From the NCBI RefSeq assembly GCF_000827125.1, contig NZ_CP010311.1, forward strand, positions 186,001 to 250,000: a stretch of 64,000 bases of DNA, given 5' to 3'. A program made the position numbers and the translations under genes. Under the pieces are notes generated by a model. That model did no database searches. It was not told the DNA's origin and saw only the letters and a list, made by a program, of their open reading frames with translations. How positions within the stretch are numbered: position 1 is the first letter of the stretch; every line of letters starts with the position of its first letter. Positions 25,092-34,669 of this stretch are shown piece after piece. This stretch comes from Geoalkalibacter subterraneus (lineage in GTDB: Bacteria; Desulfobacterota; Desulfuromonadia; Desulfuromonadales; Geoalkalibacteraceae).

Positions 25092-27947
25092 ATGACGGGC
25101 ATCACTCCATTTCACGCCAAATATTTTGCTTGGGAAATTACTCGCCGTCGCCGAGGCGGGGATGTTGACCGCCTCTCCCAATCCCTTTTTGACGCAAGCG
25201 TTGATCTGAACCCCCACCAGATTGAGGCCGCACTTTTTGCTTTACAAAATCCCCTGTCCAAGGGGGTTGTCCTTGCTGACGAGGTCGGGCTTGGCAAAAC
25301 GATTGAGGCCGCGCTGGTGCTTTGCCAATACTGGGCAGAGCGCCGCCGCAGGTTGCTGGTTATCTGCCCCGCTGCATTGCGCAAACAATGGGCGAATGAA
25401 CTTGCGGAAAAGTTTCATCTTCCCGTTCAGGTTTTGGACGCCCGGACCTGGAAGCAGTCAAAAGCTTCAGGTATCTATGATCCGCTTGACCAGGGAACGA
25501 TCCCAGTTATGTCTTTCAATTTCGCTGTGCGAATTGAAAAGGAGCTTCGCAATCTCCCCTGGGATCTGGTTATTATCGATGAAGCCCATAAGTTGCGTAA
25601 TGCCCATCGTGAAAGTCACCGGAGCGGACAGGCCATAAAAAAAGCATTGGCAGGCACGCGCAAACTGCTGGTTACAGCGACTCCACTGCAAAACTCCCTT
25701 ATAGAGCTGTATGGACTCTCGACGGTCATAGATGAGCACCTTTTCGGCGACATTGTCAGCTTCCGCACCCAGTATATGAGAAATGGAGGTGATCTCTCCG
25801 GTCTCCGTGATCGTCTTAAGGATTTCGTTCAGCGGACTCTCCGGCGGCAAGTTCTGGAGTATGTCCAGTACACCGAGCGTAAAGCTATCACCATCCCTTT
25901 CGCGCCATCAGATGACGAACAGCGCCTCTATGATCTGGTGTCAGGATATCTTCAAAGGGAAGAAACCTATGGTTTCCCGCGCAGGCAACGTCACCTCATC
26001 AGCCTGATCCTTCGAAAACTCTTGGCCTCCTCAACAGAAGCGGTGACTGGTACTCTCGAAGTTATTCTTGAACGATTAAAGCATCTTCGTGACAAGCAGG
26101 AATTGGCGGAAGACTGGGTCGAAAAGCTGATCTCTGCAGAAGAATTGGAAGACGATCTTCTTGATGAAGATCTGGATGAGGAAGACATCCCAGAGAAAGA
26201 TGACGAAATCGATCTGGTAAAACTGCGTGGCGAAATTGCTGAGATCGAACAATTTATCCTGTTGGCCCGCAGCATCCGTCAGGATGAGAAAACCAATGCG
26301 CTTTCTACCGCGCTGGATACAGGTTTTGAACGCATGGCGCAGATGGGGGCTGCCAGAAAAGCGGTCATTTTTACCGAATCGCGGCGTACTCAGGATTATC
26401 TCGCCCGTTATCTGGAATCTCATGGGTATGCTGGCAAAGTGGTGACATTTAGCGGGACCAACAACTCGCCGATAACTAACGGAATTTATCAGCGTTGGTT
26501 AAAAAAATACGCAGGCAGCGACCGGATCACGGGCAGCCCCGCGGTTGACCGCAGAACTGCCTTGATCGACTACTTTCGCGAGCAGGGCGAAATCATGATC
26601 GCCACTGAAGCTGCTGCCGAAGGTGTCAATCTGCAATTTTGTTCCCTCGTCATCAACTATGACCTTCCCTGGAACCCGCAACGGGTTGAGCAGCGTATCG
26701 GCCGCTGCCATCGCTATGGTCAAAAATTTGATGTTGTGGTTATCAATTTTCTTAACCGCCGCAACGATGCCGATCGCCGGGTCCTGGAGTTGCTTTCAGA
26801 AAAATTCCATTTATTTGATGGCGTTTTTGGGGCTTCAGACGAAATTCTCGGGCGCATTGAATCCGGGGTTGATTTCGAAAAACAGATTGCTGCAATCTAC
26901 GAATCCTGTCGAACTTCTCAAGAAATTGAAAAAGCTTTCCAGGAACTGCGCGCCAAGCTCGAAGAAAATATCAAGCAGCAGATGCGGGAAACTGAAGAAA
27001 AATTGCTGGAACATTTCGATGCCCAAATCCACGACCTGCTTAAACTTCGTCGCAAACGCGCCGAGGAAAGCCTGGACCGTATAGGTCGATTGTTCTGGGC
27101 TTTATCCCAATATGTTCTCGCTGGATATGCCAAATTCAACGAGCAGAAACTTGATTTCGACTTATCAAACGCCCCTTGTCCAGATGTGCCGCCTGGTCGC
27201 TACCACTTAATCAGGAAAGGTGAACCGCCTCCAGAAAACGCCCATCTATATCGTTTGTCTCACCCTCTAGGCGAGTATGTGCTCGACACCGGTCGGCGCA
27301 TTGAAACACCTGTCGCGCACCTGACTTTTGATCTTGCCAATCATCCTTTTAAGATTTCAGTGCTCGAAAAATTGCCTGTAAAATCCGGCTGGCTTGAGCT
27401 TAACCTTCTGGAACTGCACAGTTTCGAGATGGAAGAGCATTTGGTGTTCACTGCATTAGCTGACGATGGAAGAATGCTTGATCAGGAAGCCTGTGAAGCA
27501 TTGTTTACTGTTTCTGCAAGGCACGATGACATTGTTGCCGAAATGCCGCCCGCCGCACTTAAAGAAACAAGCGATCGGCAACTCCAAGCCGCACTCAGTA
27601 GAGCCCTGGATGAAAATGATAAATATTTCAAGCGTGAACGCGAAAAGCTGGAGCAATGGGCCGACGACCAGTTGTTAACGGCTGAACAGGTTCTGGAGGA
27701 CACCAAAACCCGTCTGCGTGACGCCAAACGTAAATCGCGTCTTGCAGAAACAGTAGAGGCGCAAAAAGAATTGCAGGAAGAGATTAAAAAGCTCGAGCGC
27801 CAACAACGCCGACAACGTCAGGAAATTTTTGAGGTGGAAGACCAGATCGAAGAAAAACGTGACCAGCTGATCGCCGCCCTTGAATCCCGCATGAAGCAGA
27901 AAACGGTTACCCATTCATTATTTCGAATTCGCTGGCAGGTCATATAA
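25092..27947 (+). CDS. SNF2/RapA-type helicase, 951 aa
   Basis: The ATG at 25092 is preferred (GAGAAG upstream); a TTG at 25047 would add 15 residues. Motifs: ADEVGLGKTIEAALVL (about residue 60), VIIDEAHKLRNA (about 158), LLVTATPLQNS (about 192), IATEAAAEGVNLQF and QRIGRCHRYGQKFDVVV (about 533). After the second lobe comes a long coiled-coil-rich tail (EEIKKLERQQRRQRQEIFEVED) ending at residue 951. An acidic patch (ELEDDLLDEDLDEEDIPEKDDE) lies between lobes. SNF2-like translocases with a companion adenine methyltransferase occur in class 1 DISARM (drmD-drmMI), and this pair resembles that. It lies 52 bases before the methyltransferase gene and shares its transcript. Confidence 0.85.
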   Translation: MTGITPFHAKYFAWEITRRRRGGDVDRLSQSLFDASVDLNPHQIEAALFALQNPLSKGVVLADEVGLGKTIEAALVLCQYWAERRRRLLVICPAALRKQWANELAEKFHLPVQVLDARTWKQSKASGIYDPLDQGTIPVMSFNFAVRIEKELRNLPWDLVIIDEAHKLRNAHRESHRSGQAIKKALAGTRKLLVTATPLQNSLIELYGLSTVIDEHLFGDIVSFRTQYMRNGGDLSGLRDRLKDFVQRTLRRQVLEYVQYTERKAITIPFAPSDDEQRLYDLVSGYLQREETYGFPRRQRHLISLILRKLLASSTEAVTGTLEVILERLKHLRDKQELAEDWVEKLISAEELEDDLLDEDLDEEDIPEKDDEIDLVKLRGEIAEIEQFILLARSIRQDEKTNALSTALDTGFERMAQMGAARKAVIFTESRRTQDYLARYLESHGYAGKVVTFSGTNNSPITNGIYQRWLKKYAGSDRITGSPAVDRRTALIDYFREQGEIMIATEAAAEGVNLQFCSLVINYDLPWNPQRVEQRIGRCHRYGQKFDVVVINFLNRRNDADRRVLELLSEKFHLFDGVFGASDEILGRIESGVDFEKQIAAIYESCRTSQEIEKAFQELRAKLEENIKQQMRETEEKLLEHFDAQIHDLLKLRRKRAEESLDRIGRLFWALSQYVLAGYAKFNEQKLDFDLSNAPCPDVPPGRYHLIRKGEPPPENAHLYRLSHPLGEYVLDTGRRIETPVAHLTFDLANHPFKISVLEKLPVKSGWLELNLLELHSFEMEEHLVFTALADDGRMLDQEACEALFTVSARHDDIVAEMPPAALKETSDRQLQAALSRALDENDKYFKREREKLEQWADDQLLTAEQVLEDTKTRLRDAKRKSRLAETVEAQKELQEEIKKLERQQRRQRQEIFEVEDQIEEKRDQLIAALESRMKQKTVTHSLFRIRWQVI

Positions 27948-27999
27948 GATCGGCCAGACTACTTTGTCGCTTTTTTAATCGCCTCAGGAGAACAGATAA

Positions 28000-30900
28000 A
28001 TGCCTTCCGTAGAACAACTTCGCACTCGCCTTCTGAAAAAACTGAAAGAACTGTTTCAGCTCGACCAGCCCGACCTCGATTTCGGTTTTTACCGGATCAT
28101 GCACGCCAAATCGGACCAGGTGCAGGATTTTATCGAAAAAGACCTGCTGAAGATTATCGAGGATGCATTCGGACAACAAGAAAAACAGGATACCGGCGCA
28201 CTGCTCCATAAGGCGAAAGAAAAGGTGATCCAGACACTTGGAGCCGGTGCCTTTGATGATGAGGGGAACCTTGTTGATGCATTCCGTGAGATCCCGGCTG
28301 GAAGGGAGTTTCTTAAAGAGTCCGAAAGAATCCAAGCACAAAAGGATACCGCCTCCAGCGAGGCCGATGTCTATGACCACCTGTATCGCTTCTTTGAGCG
28401 TTACTACGATGCGGGCGACTTCATCTCCCGCCGCTATTACACCCGGGAAACATCCGGCAAGGCCGCGCCCTATGCCATACCCTACAACGGCGAGGAAGTA
28501 AAACTGCACTGGGCCAATGCCGACCAGTATTACATCAAGAGCGCCGAGTATTTTTCCAACTTCACCTTCGACTTGCGGCAGGCAAAAGAGGTTCAGGCAC
28601 TGAATTCAGGATTATTTGAAACCACGAAAGACGCGAAAAGCACGAAAAAAGTTCATTTCAAGGTGGTGGAAGCTACGGAAGGTGAGCATGGCAACGTCAA
28701 GGCCAGCGAGCAGAACAAGCGGTTTTTTATCATCCATAAAGAAAGACCGGTGGCGTTCAATGAAGAAGGTGAACTGGTTGTCCATTTTGAGTATCGCCCT
28801 GACCCGGAGAAGACCGGACAGGAAGGAAGCTGGCGCGATAAGCGCAACGCCGAGGCGGTGGTGACGATTCTCAAGGCACTTGAAGAATATGATCCGCAGA
28901 TTACGCAGATGGACGCAGATGAACAAACAAAAAAAGAAATCTGTGAGAATCTGCGTAAATCTGCGGATGAATACTTGCGTCTGTTCAAGGTTCCCGCTCC
29001 GACCGACAGCGACAAAAAGCGCCCCATGCTGGCCAAGTACGTGAACCAGTACACCGCCCGCAACACCATGGACTATTTCATCCATAAGGACCTGGGCGGC
29101 TTCCTGCGCCGGGAGCTGGACTTCTACATCAAGAACGAGGTCATGCGCCTAGATGACATTGAAAACGCCGAAGCCCCGGCGGTCGAAAGCTATCTGGCCA
29201 AGATCAAGGTGCTGCGCAAGATCGCGGGCAAGCTGATCGACTTTCTGGCCCAGCTTGAGGATTTCCAGAAAAAGCTCTGGCTCAAGAAGAAGTTCATTAT
29301 TGAAACCAACTACTGCATCACCCTCGACCGGGTTCCCGAGGAGCTCTATGAGGAAGTGGCGGCAAATAAGGCGCAGTGTGAAGAGTGGATTAAGTTGTTC
29401 GCTATTGATGAATTAGAAGATTTTTCAACCCCTCTAAAACCTGAGTTTCTTAAAACCAATGACAAGTTAGTATTGGATACTCGCTTTTTCGGTGACAGCT
29501 TCAAGGCGCAGCTGTTAGCGTCGGTTGAAAATTTCGATGAGAATTGCGATGGTCTGCTGATTCATTCGGAAAATTTCCAGGCATTGAATATGTTGAAGGA
29601 GCGGTATCGAGAGCAGATTAAATGTGTCTACATCGATCCGCCTTATAATACTGAGCAAGATAGGCGACAAGGTAAATTTATATATAAGGACAGCTTTGAG
29701 AATTCGTCTTGGATTTCTCTGATGTCAGATAGGATAACCTCTAATATTTCATTGATGAGTAGTGATGCAACTTTTTTTTCAAGTATCGATCATAACGAGA
29801 TCGCCTCAATAAAATATTTACTTGAATCTGTTTATGGAAAAGAAAATTTTGAAGGTCTTATATCTTGGCGTAGGAGGCACAATCAACCAAATGACAGATC
29901 AAAAATGATAGGAATGGTAGCTGAATACATAATCAGCTATGCAAAAAATCAATTTTCTTACAAAAAATCAGGTGTTGGGAAATTAGACCTTACTGGGGAT
30001 TTTTCAAATCCAGACAATGATCCCCGTGGAGATTGGGCGTCAAAGCCATGGAAAATTGGTTCAGACCAAAGTGGGTCTCGCTATAAAATCGAAACTCCAT
30101 CAGGAAAAATGTTAGATGGAGAATGGATGGGGGAAGAGGCAACTTATAAAAAACTCTTAGCAGATGGACGAATTTACTTTCCGAAAAATGGAGAAGGCAG
30201 TCCGAGAAAAAAGTATTATAAGTTCGAAAGGGAAGGGGAAGGCCAATGTGCTACCAATTGGTGGCATCATGAACAATTTGGCCATAACCAGGGTGCAAAT
30301 GATCTGATGACGGCCCTGATGGGGTATAAAAATGCATTTAGCAATCCTAAGCCAATTGAGTTAATTCGTGGCGTACTTCTTATATCAAATAGCAGAAACA
30401 GACCTATTCTTGATTATTTCGCTGGCTCCGGCACCACCGGACACGCTGTCATCAATCTTAACCGTGAAGACGGCGGCAAGCGCAAATACATCTTGGTTGA
30501 AATGGGCGACTATTTCGACACCGTCCTCAAGCCCCGCATAGCCAAAGTTATTTATTCTAAAGATTGGAAAGACGGCAAACCCACCGCGAGAGACACAGGC
30601 ATCTCCCACTGCTTCAAATACATCCGCCTGGAATCCTACGAAGACACGCTCAACAACCTGCGTTTCAACGAGGAACCAGGCAAAAGCCCGCTTTTAAAAA
30701 ACCTTTCCCTCAAGGAAGACTACATGCTCCACTACCTGCTGGACGTGGAGACCCGGGGAAGTCAGTCGCTGCTCAATATCGACGCCTTTGCCGATCCGAC
30801 CGCTTACACCCTGGAGGTCAAAAAGCCGGGGACGGACGAGTACGCCACCCGTGCGGTCGACCTGATCGAGACCTTCAACTATCTGATCGGCCTGCGCGTG

Positions 30901-31326
30901 CTGCACACATCCGTGCCGCAAACCTTCCAGGCGACCTTCAAGCGCATCACGGACCCGGAGCTGCCCGAAGACCAGCACACCAAGCTGGTGGTGGATGGCC
31001 GCATCCGCCAGGACGAAGGCGGCCCGTGGTGGTTCCGCAAAGTCGAAGGCTGGGTGCCCAAGGACGCGGCCAATCCCAACAATGGCCAGCGGGAAAAGGT
31101 CCTGGTCGTCTGGCGCAAGCTCACCGACGACATCGAGCAGGACAACCTGATGCTGGATGAATGGTTCCAGAAGAACCGCATCAGCACCCGCGATTTCGAG
31201 TTCGACACCATCTACGTCAACGGCAGCAACAATCTGCCCAATCTGAAGCTGGATGACGAGAACTGGAAGGTCCGCCTCATCGAAGAAGAGTTCATGAAGC
31301 GCATGTGGAACGGCGAAAACGCATAA
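28000..31326 (+). CDS. Beta-class N6-adenine/N4-cytosine DNA methyltransferase, 1108 aa
   Basis: An AGGAG site lies before the ATG. The catalytic motif YIDPPYNTEQD (about residue 545) precedes the SAM-binding DYFAGSGTTGHAVI (about 803), the order of type III Mod/beta-class enzymes. A target-recognition region lies between them. It is long for a Mod protein: the first 500 residues are an extra domain that may contact the helicases. Two things are odd. In-frame dispersed repeats occur near residues 207-217 and 298-322 (listed separately). The stretch from about 29,380 to 30,410 is plainly more AT-rich than the GC-rich flanks, suggesting an exchanged recognition domain. It probably protects host DNA. 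The R-like gene follows after 12 bases. Confidence 0.88.
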   Translation: MPSVEQLRTRLLKKLKELFQLDQPDLDFGFYRIMHAKSDQVQDFIEKDLLKIIEDAFGQQEKQDTGALLHKAKEKVIQTLGAGAFDDEGNLVDAFREIPAGREFLKESERIQAQKDTASSEADVYDHLYRFFERYYDAGDFISRRYYTRETSGKAAPYAIPYNGEEVKLHWANADQYYIKSAEYFSNFTFDLRQAKEVQALNSGLFETTKDAKSTKKVHFKVVEATEGEHGNVKASEQNKRFFIIHKERPVAFNEEGELVVHFEYRPDPEKTGQEGSWRDKRNAEAVVTILKALEEYDPQITQMDADEQTKKEICENLRKSADEYLRLFKVPAPTDSDKKRPMLAKYVNQYTARNTMDYFIHKDLGGFLRRELDFYIKNEVMRLDDIENAEAPAVESYLAKIKVLRKIAGKLIDFLAQLEDFQKKLWLKKKFIIETNYCITLDRVPEELYEEVAANKAQCEEWIKLFAIDELEDFSTPLKPEFLKTNDKLVLDTRFFGDSFKAQLLASVENFDENCDGLLIHSENFQALNMLKERYREQIKCVYIDPPYNTEQDRRQGKFIYKDSFENSSWISLMSDRITSNISLMSSDATFFSSIDHNEIASIKYLLESVYGKENFEGLISWRRRHNQPNDRSKMIGMVAEYIISYAKNQFSYKKSGVGKLDLTGDFSNPDNDPRGDWASKPWKIGSDQSGSRYKIETPSGKMLDGEWMGEEATYKKLLADGRIYFPKNGEGSPRKKYYKFEREGEGQCATNWWHHEQFGHNQGANDLMTALMGYKNAFSNPKPIELIRGVLLISNSRNRPILDYFAGSGTTGHAVINLNREDGGKRKYILVEMGDYFDTVLKPRIAKVIYSKDWKDGKPTARDTGISHCFKYIRLESYEDTLNNLRFNEEPGKSPLLKNLSLKEDYMLHYLLDVETRGSQSLLNIDAFADPTAYTLEVKKPGTDEYATRAVDLIETFNYLIGLRVLHTSVPQTFQATFKRITDPELPEDQHTKLVVDGRIRQDEGGPWWFRKVEGWVPKDAANPNNGQREKVLVVWRKLTDDIEQDNLMLDEWFQKNRISTRDFEFDTIYVNGSNNLPNLKLDDENWKVRLIEEEFMKRMWNGENA
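28621..28650. repeat. Dispersed-repeat-like segment inside the methyltransferase gene
   Basis: The segment ACCACGAAAGACGCGAAAAG and the bases after it resemble a CACGAAAGACACGAAA-type intergenic repeat common in many bacterial genomes. Here it is read in frame as TTKDAKSTKK within the methyltransferase, a tract that looks unlike the surrounding protein. Only one arm is clear. Confidence 0.4.
28894..28966. repeat. Palindromic dispersed repeat inserted in frame in the methyltransferase gene
   Basis: The left arm (28894-28920, core CGCAGATTACGCAGATGGAC) and the right arm (28939-28966, core ATCTGCGTAAATCTGCGG) are imperfect inverted repeats of each other around an A-rich centre. The element is read through as DPQITQMDADE...ENLRKSADE. 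Elements of this CGCAGATTACGCAGAT type are usually intergenic; here one adds about 24 residues without breaking the frame. Confidence 0.65.
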
Positions 31327-31338
31327 AGGAGGCGTGTG

Positions 31339-34300
31339 ATGGCAAGAAGACGTTCACGCGGCCCCCAACCGCATAAATTTAGAGACAAATTGGTGCTCAA
31401 CCAATGGCTCATCAGCCTGTTCGGTATCGATCCGTTGGTGGAGCACAGAATCAACGGAAAGTCGGTTCGCCCTTTTCACAAATTAGCCGAGCCGATTCGA
31501 GATCCCCGCTTGGAGGACTTGGACAAGGATAACCTTCATTTTTTCTACCATTATCTTGGGAATAGCCCCCTGTTCAGTCCGGCCGATCCCGCAGCAGGGA
31601 ATCCGGGGTTTCGAATTAACCGGGATATGCTGCTCACATACGAGCAGAATATCGTTCGCCATACCCAGGCCATCAATGAAAAGCGCCATCGCCCGATAGT
31701 GTGGAAATACTATCAGTGGCTGACATTGGTCTTCGTTGAGGTGTACCTGGACCGCTTCTTCAGCAACCGCGAAGGCCTACTTGCCGACCTCAATGGCTTT
31801 GTAGAGAGATTCAACCGGCATTGGGCTGATTTCGCCGATGTGGCTTTCTACGAAGAAGATGACCTGAATAAACTCTGCCTTCAGAATGCCACCGGAAGCG
31901 GCAAAACGCTGCTTATGCATGTGAATCTTCTACAATACCGACATTATGCTGCACTGGCCGGCAAGGACAAGGACCTATCCCGCGTCATCCTCCTGACCCC
32001 AAATGAGCGACTTTCAGAACAGCACATCGCCGAATTTCGGGAAAGCGATATTAGGGCAGGGAGCTATCTGGAGTCTCGAGGCGGTCTGTTTAGTCAGGCT
32101 CAAGGCTTGGACCGGGTGGATGTTCTGGAAATTACTAAGCTGGCTGATCAAGAAGGGCCCAATACAATTGCTTCGCGAAGCCTCGGTGACCAGAACCTTC
32201 TGCTGGTTGACGAAGGGCACCGGGGGATGAGTGGCAAAGAGGAGGGCGTCTGGTTCAGAAGACGCTCTGATCTATGCGAAAAGGGGTTTACCTTCGAGTA
32301 TTCAGCGACTTTCGAGCAGGCTGTGCAGGCATCGGGAAGTGCGGATTTCGAGAACAGCTACGCCAAAACCGTCTTTTTCGATTACTCCTATCGTTGGTTT
32401 TATGAGGACGGTTTCGGGAAGGACTACCAGATCCTGAACCTGCCGGAATCTTTTGAGGAAACGCAGTCTATCTATATGACGGCCTGCCTGTTGAAGTTTT
32501 ATCAGCAACTTCGGATTTACGAGGAGAAGGGGAAGGAATTCGAGCCCTTTAATCTGGAAAAACCTCTCTGGGTGTTCGTCGGCAGCACTGTTTCTTCTGG
32601 AAAATTAAGCAGGGAGGAAGAGATTGTCGCCACGGACGTTGCGCTCATCATCTTGTTCATTGCCGACTTTCTGGACAACCAGCAGGCTGCTGTTCGCCGA
32701 ATGCGAGAAATCCTGACGGGCAAGGGACAGGATACTGGGCTCTTGGACAAAGATGGCAACGACATTTTTGCTGGTGCCTTTTCTTATCTGCTTCAAGCCA
32801 TGAATGCCGGGGAGTCTGTTGAGAATCTTTACCGGGATATCCTCTCCAGGCTGTTTAACAATGTTGCGGGTGGACACCTCTCGCTCGATCGAATTAAGGG
32901 AGAATCTGGAGAGGTTGCACTCCGGGTGGGTACCTCAGAAACGCCCTTCGGACTCATCAATGTCGGTGACGCCAAAAGCCTCTGCGACCACGTGGCCGAG
33001 TATGCGGCCCAAAATGGCACGCGCCTGACCGTGGAAGATAGCGACTTCACCGAGGCCATGTTTGCATCCGTGAAGGAATCCACATCCCCGGTCAATCTTC
33101 TGATTGGGTCCAAGAAATTCGTGGAAGGCTGGGACTGCTGGCGAGTCAGCACTATGGGCTTGATGCATGTGGGACGCTCAGAAGGCTCCCAGATCATCCA
33201 GCTCTTCGGCCGAGGAGTCCGCCTGAAAGGTTACGAGTGGTGCCTGAAACGCAGCGGACATTCTCACGCGCCCACCAAACCGTCTTTTATCGAAGAGCTG
33301 GAGACCCTGAACGTCTTCGGCATCAAGGCTGACTTCATGGAGAAATTCCGGGAATTCCTTAAGGAGGAAGGGCTCCCCGGCAATGAACGCCGCCGGATTT
33401 TCACCATTCCACTCAATGTCACCTACGATGCCGGAAAGAAACTTAAAATACTGCGCCCGAAGAAAAAGGCCTCAGACGGCAGGGAGTACGATTTTAAGAA
33501 GGATGCCCGGGTACCTACACTTGGGGAAATACCAGATTACATGTTCCGCAATCCCGTGGTTGCCGATTGGTATCCACGTATTCAGGCCATGCAATCGCGT
33601 GGAGCTCATGAAATCGGACAAAAAGTTCCGATTCACGGGGGAATACCGGAGCAAGTAGTCGCTTTGTTTGATATCGACACTCTTTTTTTCGAAATCGAGC
33701 AGTTCAAGCGCGAACGGAGTTGGCACAACTTAAACATTTCAAAAAATGGCATCGAAAAACTGCTTAGAAGGAGTGATTGGTACACACTCTACCTACCGGA
33801 ATCTCGTCTGGCACCTGAAGATTTTGAAGGAGTGTCATTATTGCAGCAGGTAGCGTCTGAGCTACTTAAGCGCTACTGCGAAAAGCTCTATCGTTTTCGG
33901 AACGATGAGTTTTATAAGCCGCGACTAGAACTGCGCGACTTGGCATCAAATGATGACAATATTCCACAGGAAGATGTTTACAGGCTCATTGTGGATGGCG
34001 ATGAAACTCAAGTTGTCCAATGGATTCAGCAGGTTCAGGAAGATCTCAAAAAGGGTAAAAAGGATCTTCTAAGCATGGGCGATTTGAATGCCTGCAATTT
34101 CAAACACCATCTTTTCCAGCCTCTTTTTCATGTCCGCCGTGGTGGGAAAATCACGATTCTCCCGGTGGCGCTCAATGAAAGTGAGTACCAGTTTGTAACC
34201 GACCTCAAGGGCTGGTGTGACAATAATAAAACCGAACTGGAAAAAGATGGGGTTGAACTCTATCTCCTTCGGAATTTGAGCCGTGGAAAGGGGGTCGGCT

Positions 34301-34623
34301 TTTTCGAAGCGGGCAACTTTCATCCCGATTTCATTCTTTGGATGCTCAAAGGAGGGAAGCAGTATGTCACCTTTATCGAGCCGCATGGCCTCATGCATGA
34401 GGGGCCAGGAAGTGAAAAGGTTTTATTCCACAAGCGAATTAAGGAGGTCGAAAAGCGGTTGAATGATTCTAATGTCATTTTGAATAGTTTTATTTTGTCT
34501 TGGACTCGATACCCTCAATTGAAGTGGGACAAGACTCAAGTGGAACTGGAAAATAATAATGTGCTCTTCATGACAGATGATAGAAATCATTATGTAGATA
34601 AGATTTTTAACAGAATGAAATAA
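31339..34623 (+). CDS. Type III restriction-like helicase/nuclease subunit, 1094 aa
   Basis: The ATG at 31339 has GGAGG six bases upstream; a GTG one codon earlier is possible. SF2 motifs: ATGSGKTLLMHV (about residue 183), LLVDEGHRGMSG (about 288), FEYSATFEQ, SKKFVEGWDCWRVST (about 593) and QLFGRGVRLKG (about 620). Near the C-terminus, GNFHPDFILWMLKGGKQYVTFIEPHG (about 991-1016) has the shape of a PD-(D/E)XK site, but the expected lysine of ExK is histidine (E-P-H). It should be the motor-nuclease partner of the methyltransferase 12 bases upstream. The last 900 bases are more AT-rich, as in the methyltransferase recognition region. Confidence 0.85.
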   Translation: MARRRSRGPQPHKFRDKLVLNQWLISLFGIDPLVEHRINGKSVRPFHKLAEPIRDPRLEDLDKDNLHFFYHYLGNSPLFSPADPAAGNPGFRINRDMLLTYEQNIVRHTQAINEKRHRPIVWKYYQWLTLVFVEVYLDRFFSNREGLLADLNGFVERFNRHWADFADVAFYEEDDLNKLCLQNATGSGKTLLMHVNLLQYRHYAALAGKDKDLSRVILLTPNERLSEQHIAEFRESDIRAGSYLESRGGLFSQAQGLDRVDVLEITKLADQEGPNTIASRSLGDQNLLLVDEGHRGMSGKEEGVWFRRRSDLCEKGFTFEYSATFEQAVQASGSADFENSYAKTVFFDYSYRWFYEDGFGKDYQILNLPESFEETQSIYMTACLLKFYQQLRIYEEKGKEFEPFNLEKPLWVFVGSTVSSGKLSREEEIVATDVALIILFIADFLDNQQAAVRRMREILTGKGQDTGLLDKDGNDIFAGAFSYLLQAMNAGESVENLYRDILSRLFNNVAGGHLSLDRIKGESGEVALRVGTSETPFGLINVGDAKSLCDHVAEYAAQNGTRLTVEDSDFTEAMFASVKESTSPVNLLIGSKKFVEGWDCWRVSTMGLMHVGRSEGSQIIQLFGRGVRLKGYEWCLKRSGHSHAPTKPSFIEELETLNVFGIKADFMEKFREFLKEEGLPGNERRRIFTIPLNVTYDAGKKLKILRPKKKASDGREYDFKKDARVPTLGEIPDYMFRNPVVADWYPRIQAMQSRGAHEIGQKVPIHGGIPEQVVALFDIDTLFFEIEQFKRERSWHNLNISKNGIEKLLRRSDWYTLYLPESRLAPEDFEGVSLLQQVASELLKRYCEKLYRFRNDEFYKPRLELRDLASNDDNIPQEDVYRLIVDGDETQVVQWIQQVQEDLKKGKKDLLSMGDLNACNFKHHLFQPLFHVRRGGKITILPVALNESEYQFVTDLKGWCDNNKTELEKDGVELYLLRNLSRGKGVGFFEAGNFHPDFILWMLKGGKQYVTFIEPHGLMHEGPGSEKVLFHKRIKEVEKRLNDSNVILNSFILSWTRYPQLKWDKTQVELENNNVLFMTDDRNHYVDKIFNRMK

Positions 34624-34669
34624 TTCTATGAAAAAATTAGAAAATTATACTTTTCAAGGTAGAAGGGAA

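Noticed and set aside
27960-27976. A further operator copy before the methyltransferase gene
   Set aside because: Only the right arm TGTCGC is present; the left arm does not match, and the genes are already on one transcript.
18478-34623. Calling the cluster canonical DISARM
   Set aside because: No DUF1998 (DrmB) protein is present and the gene order differs, so only a resemblance is reported.
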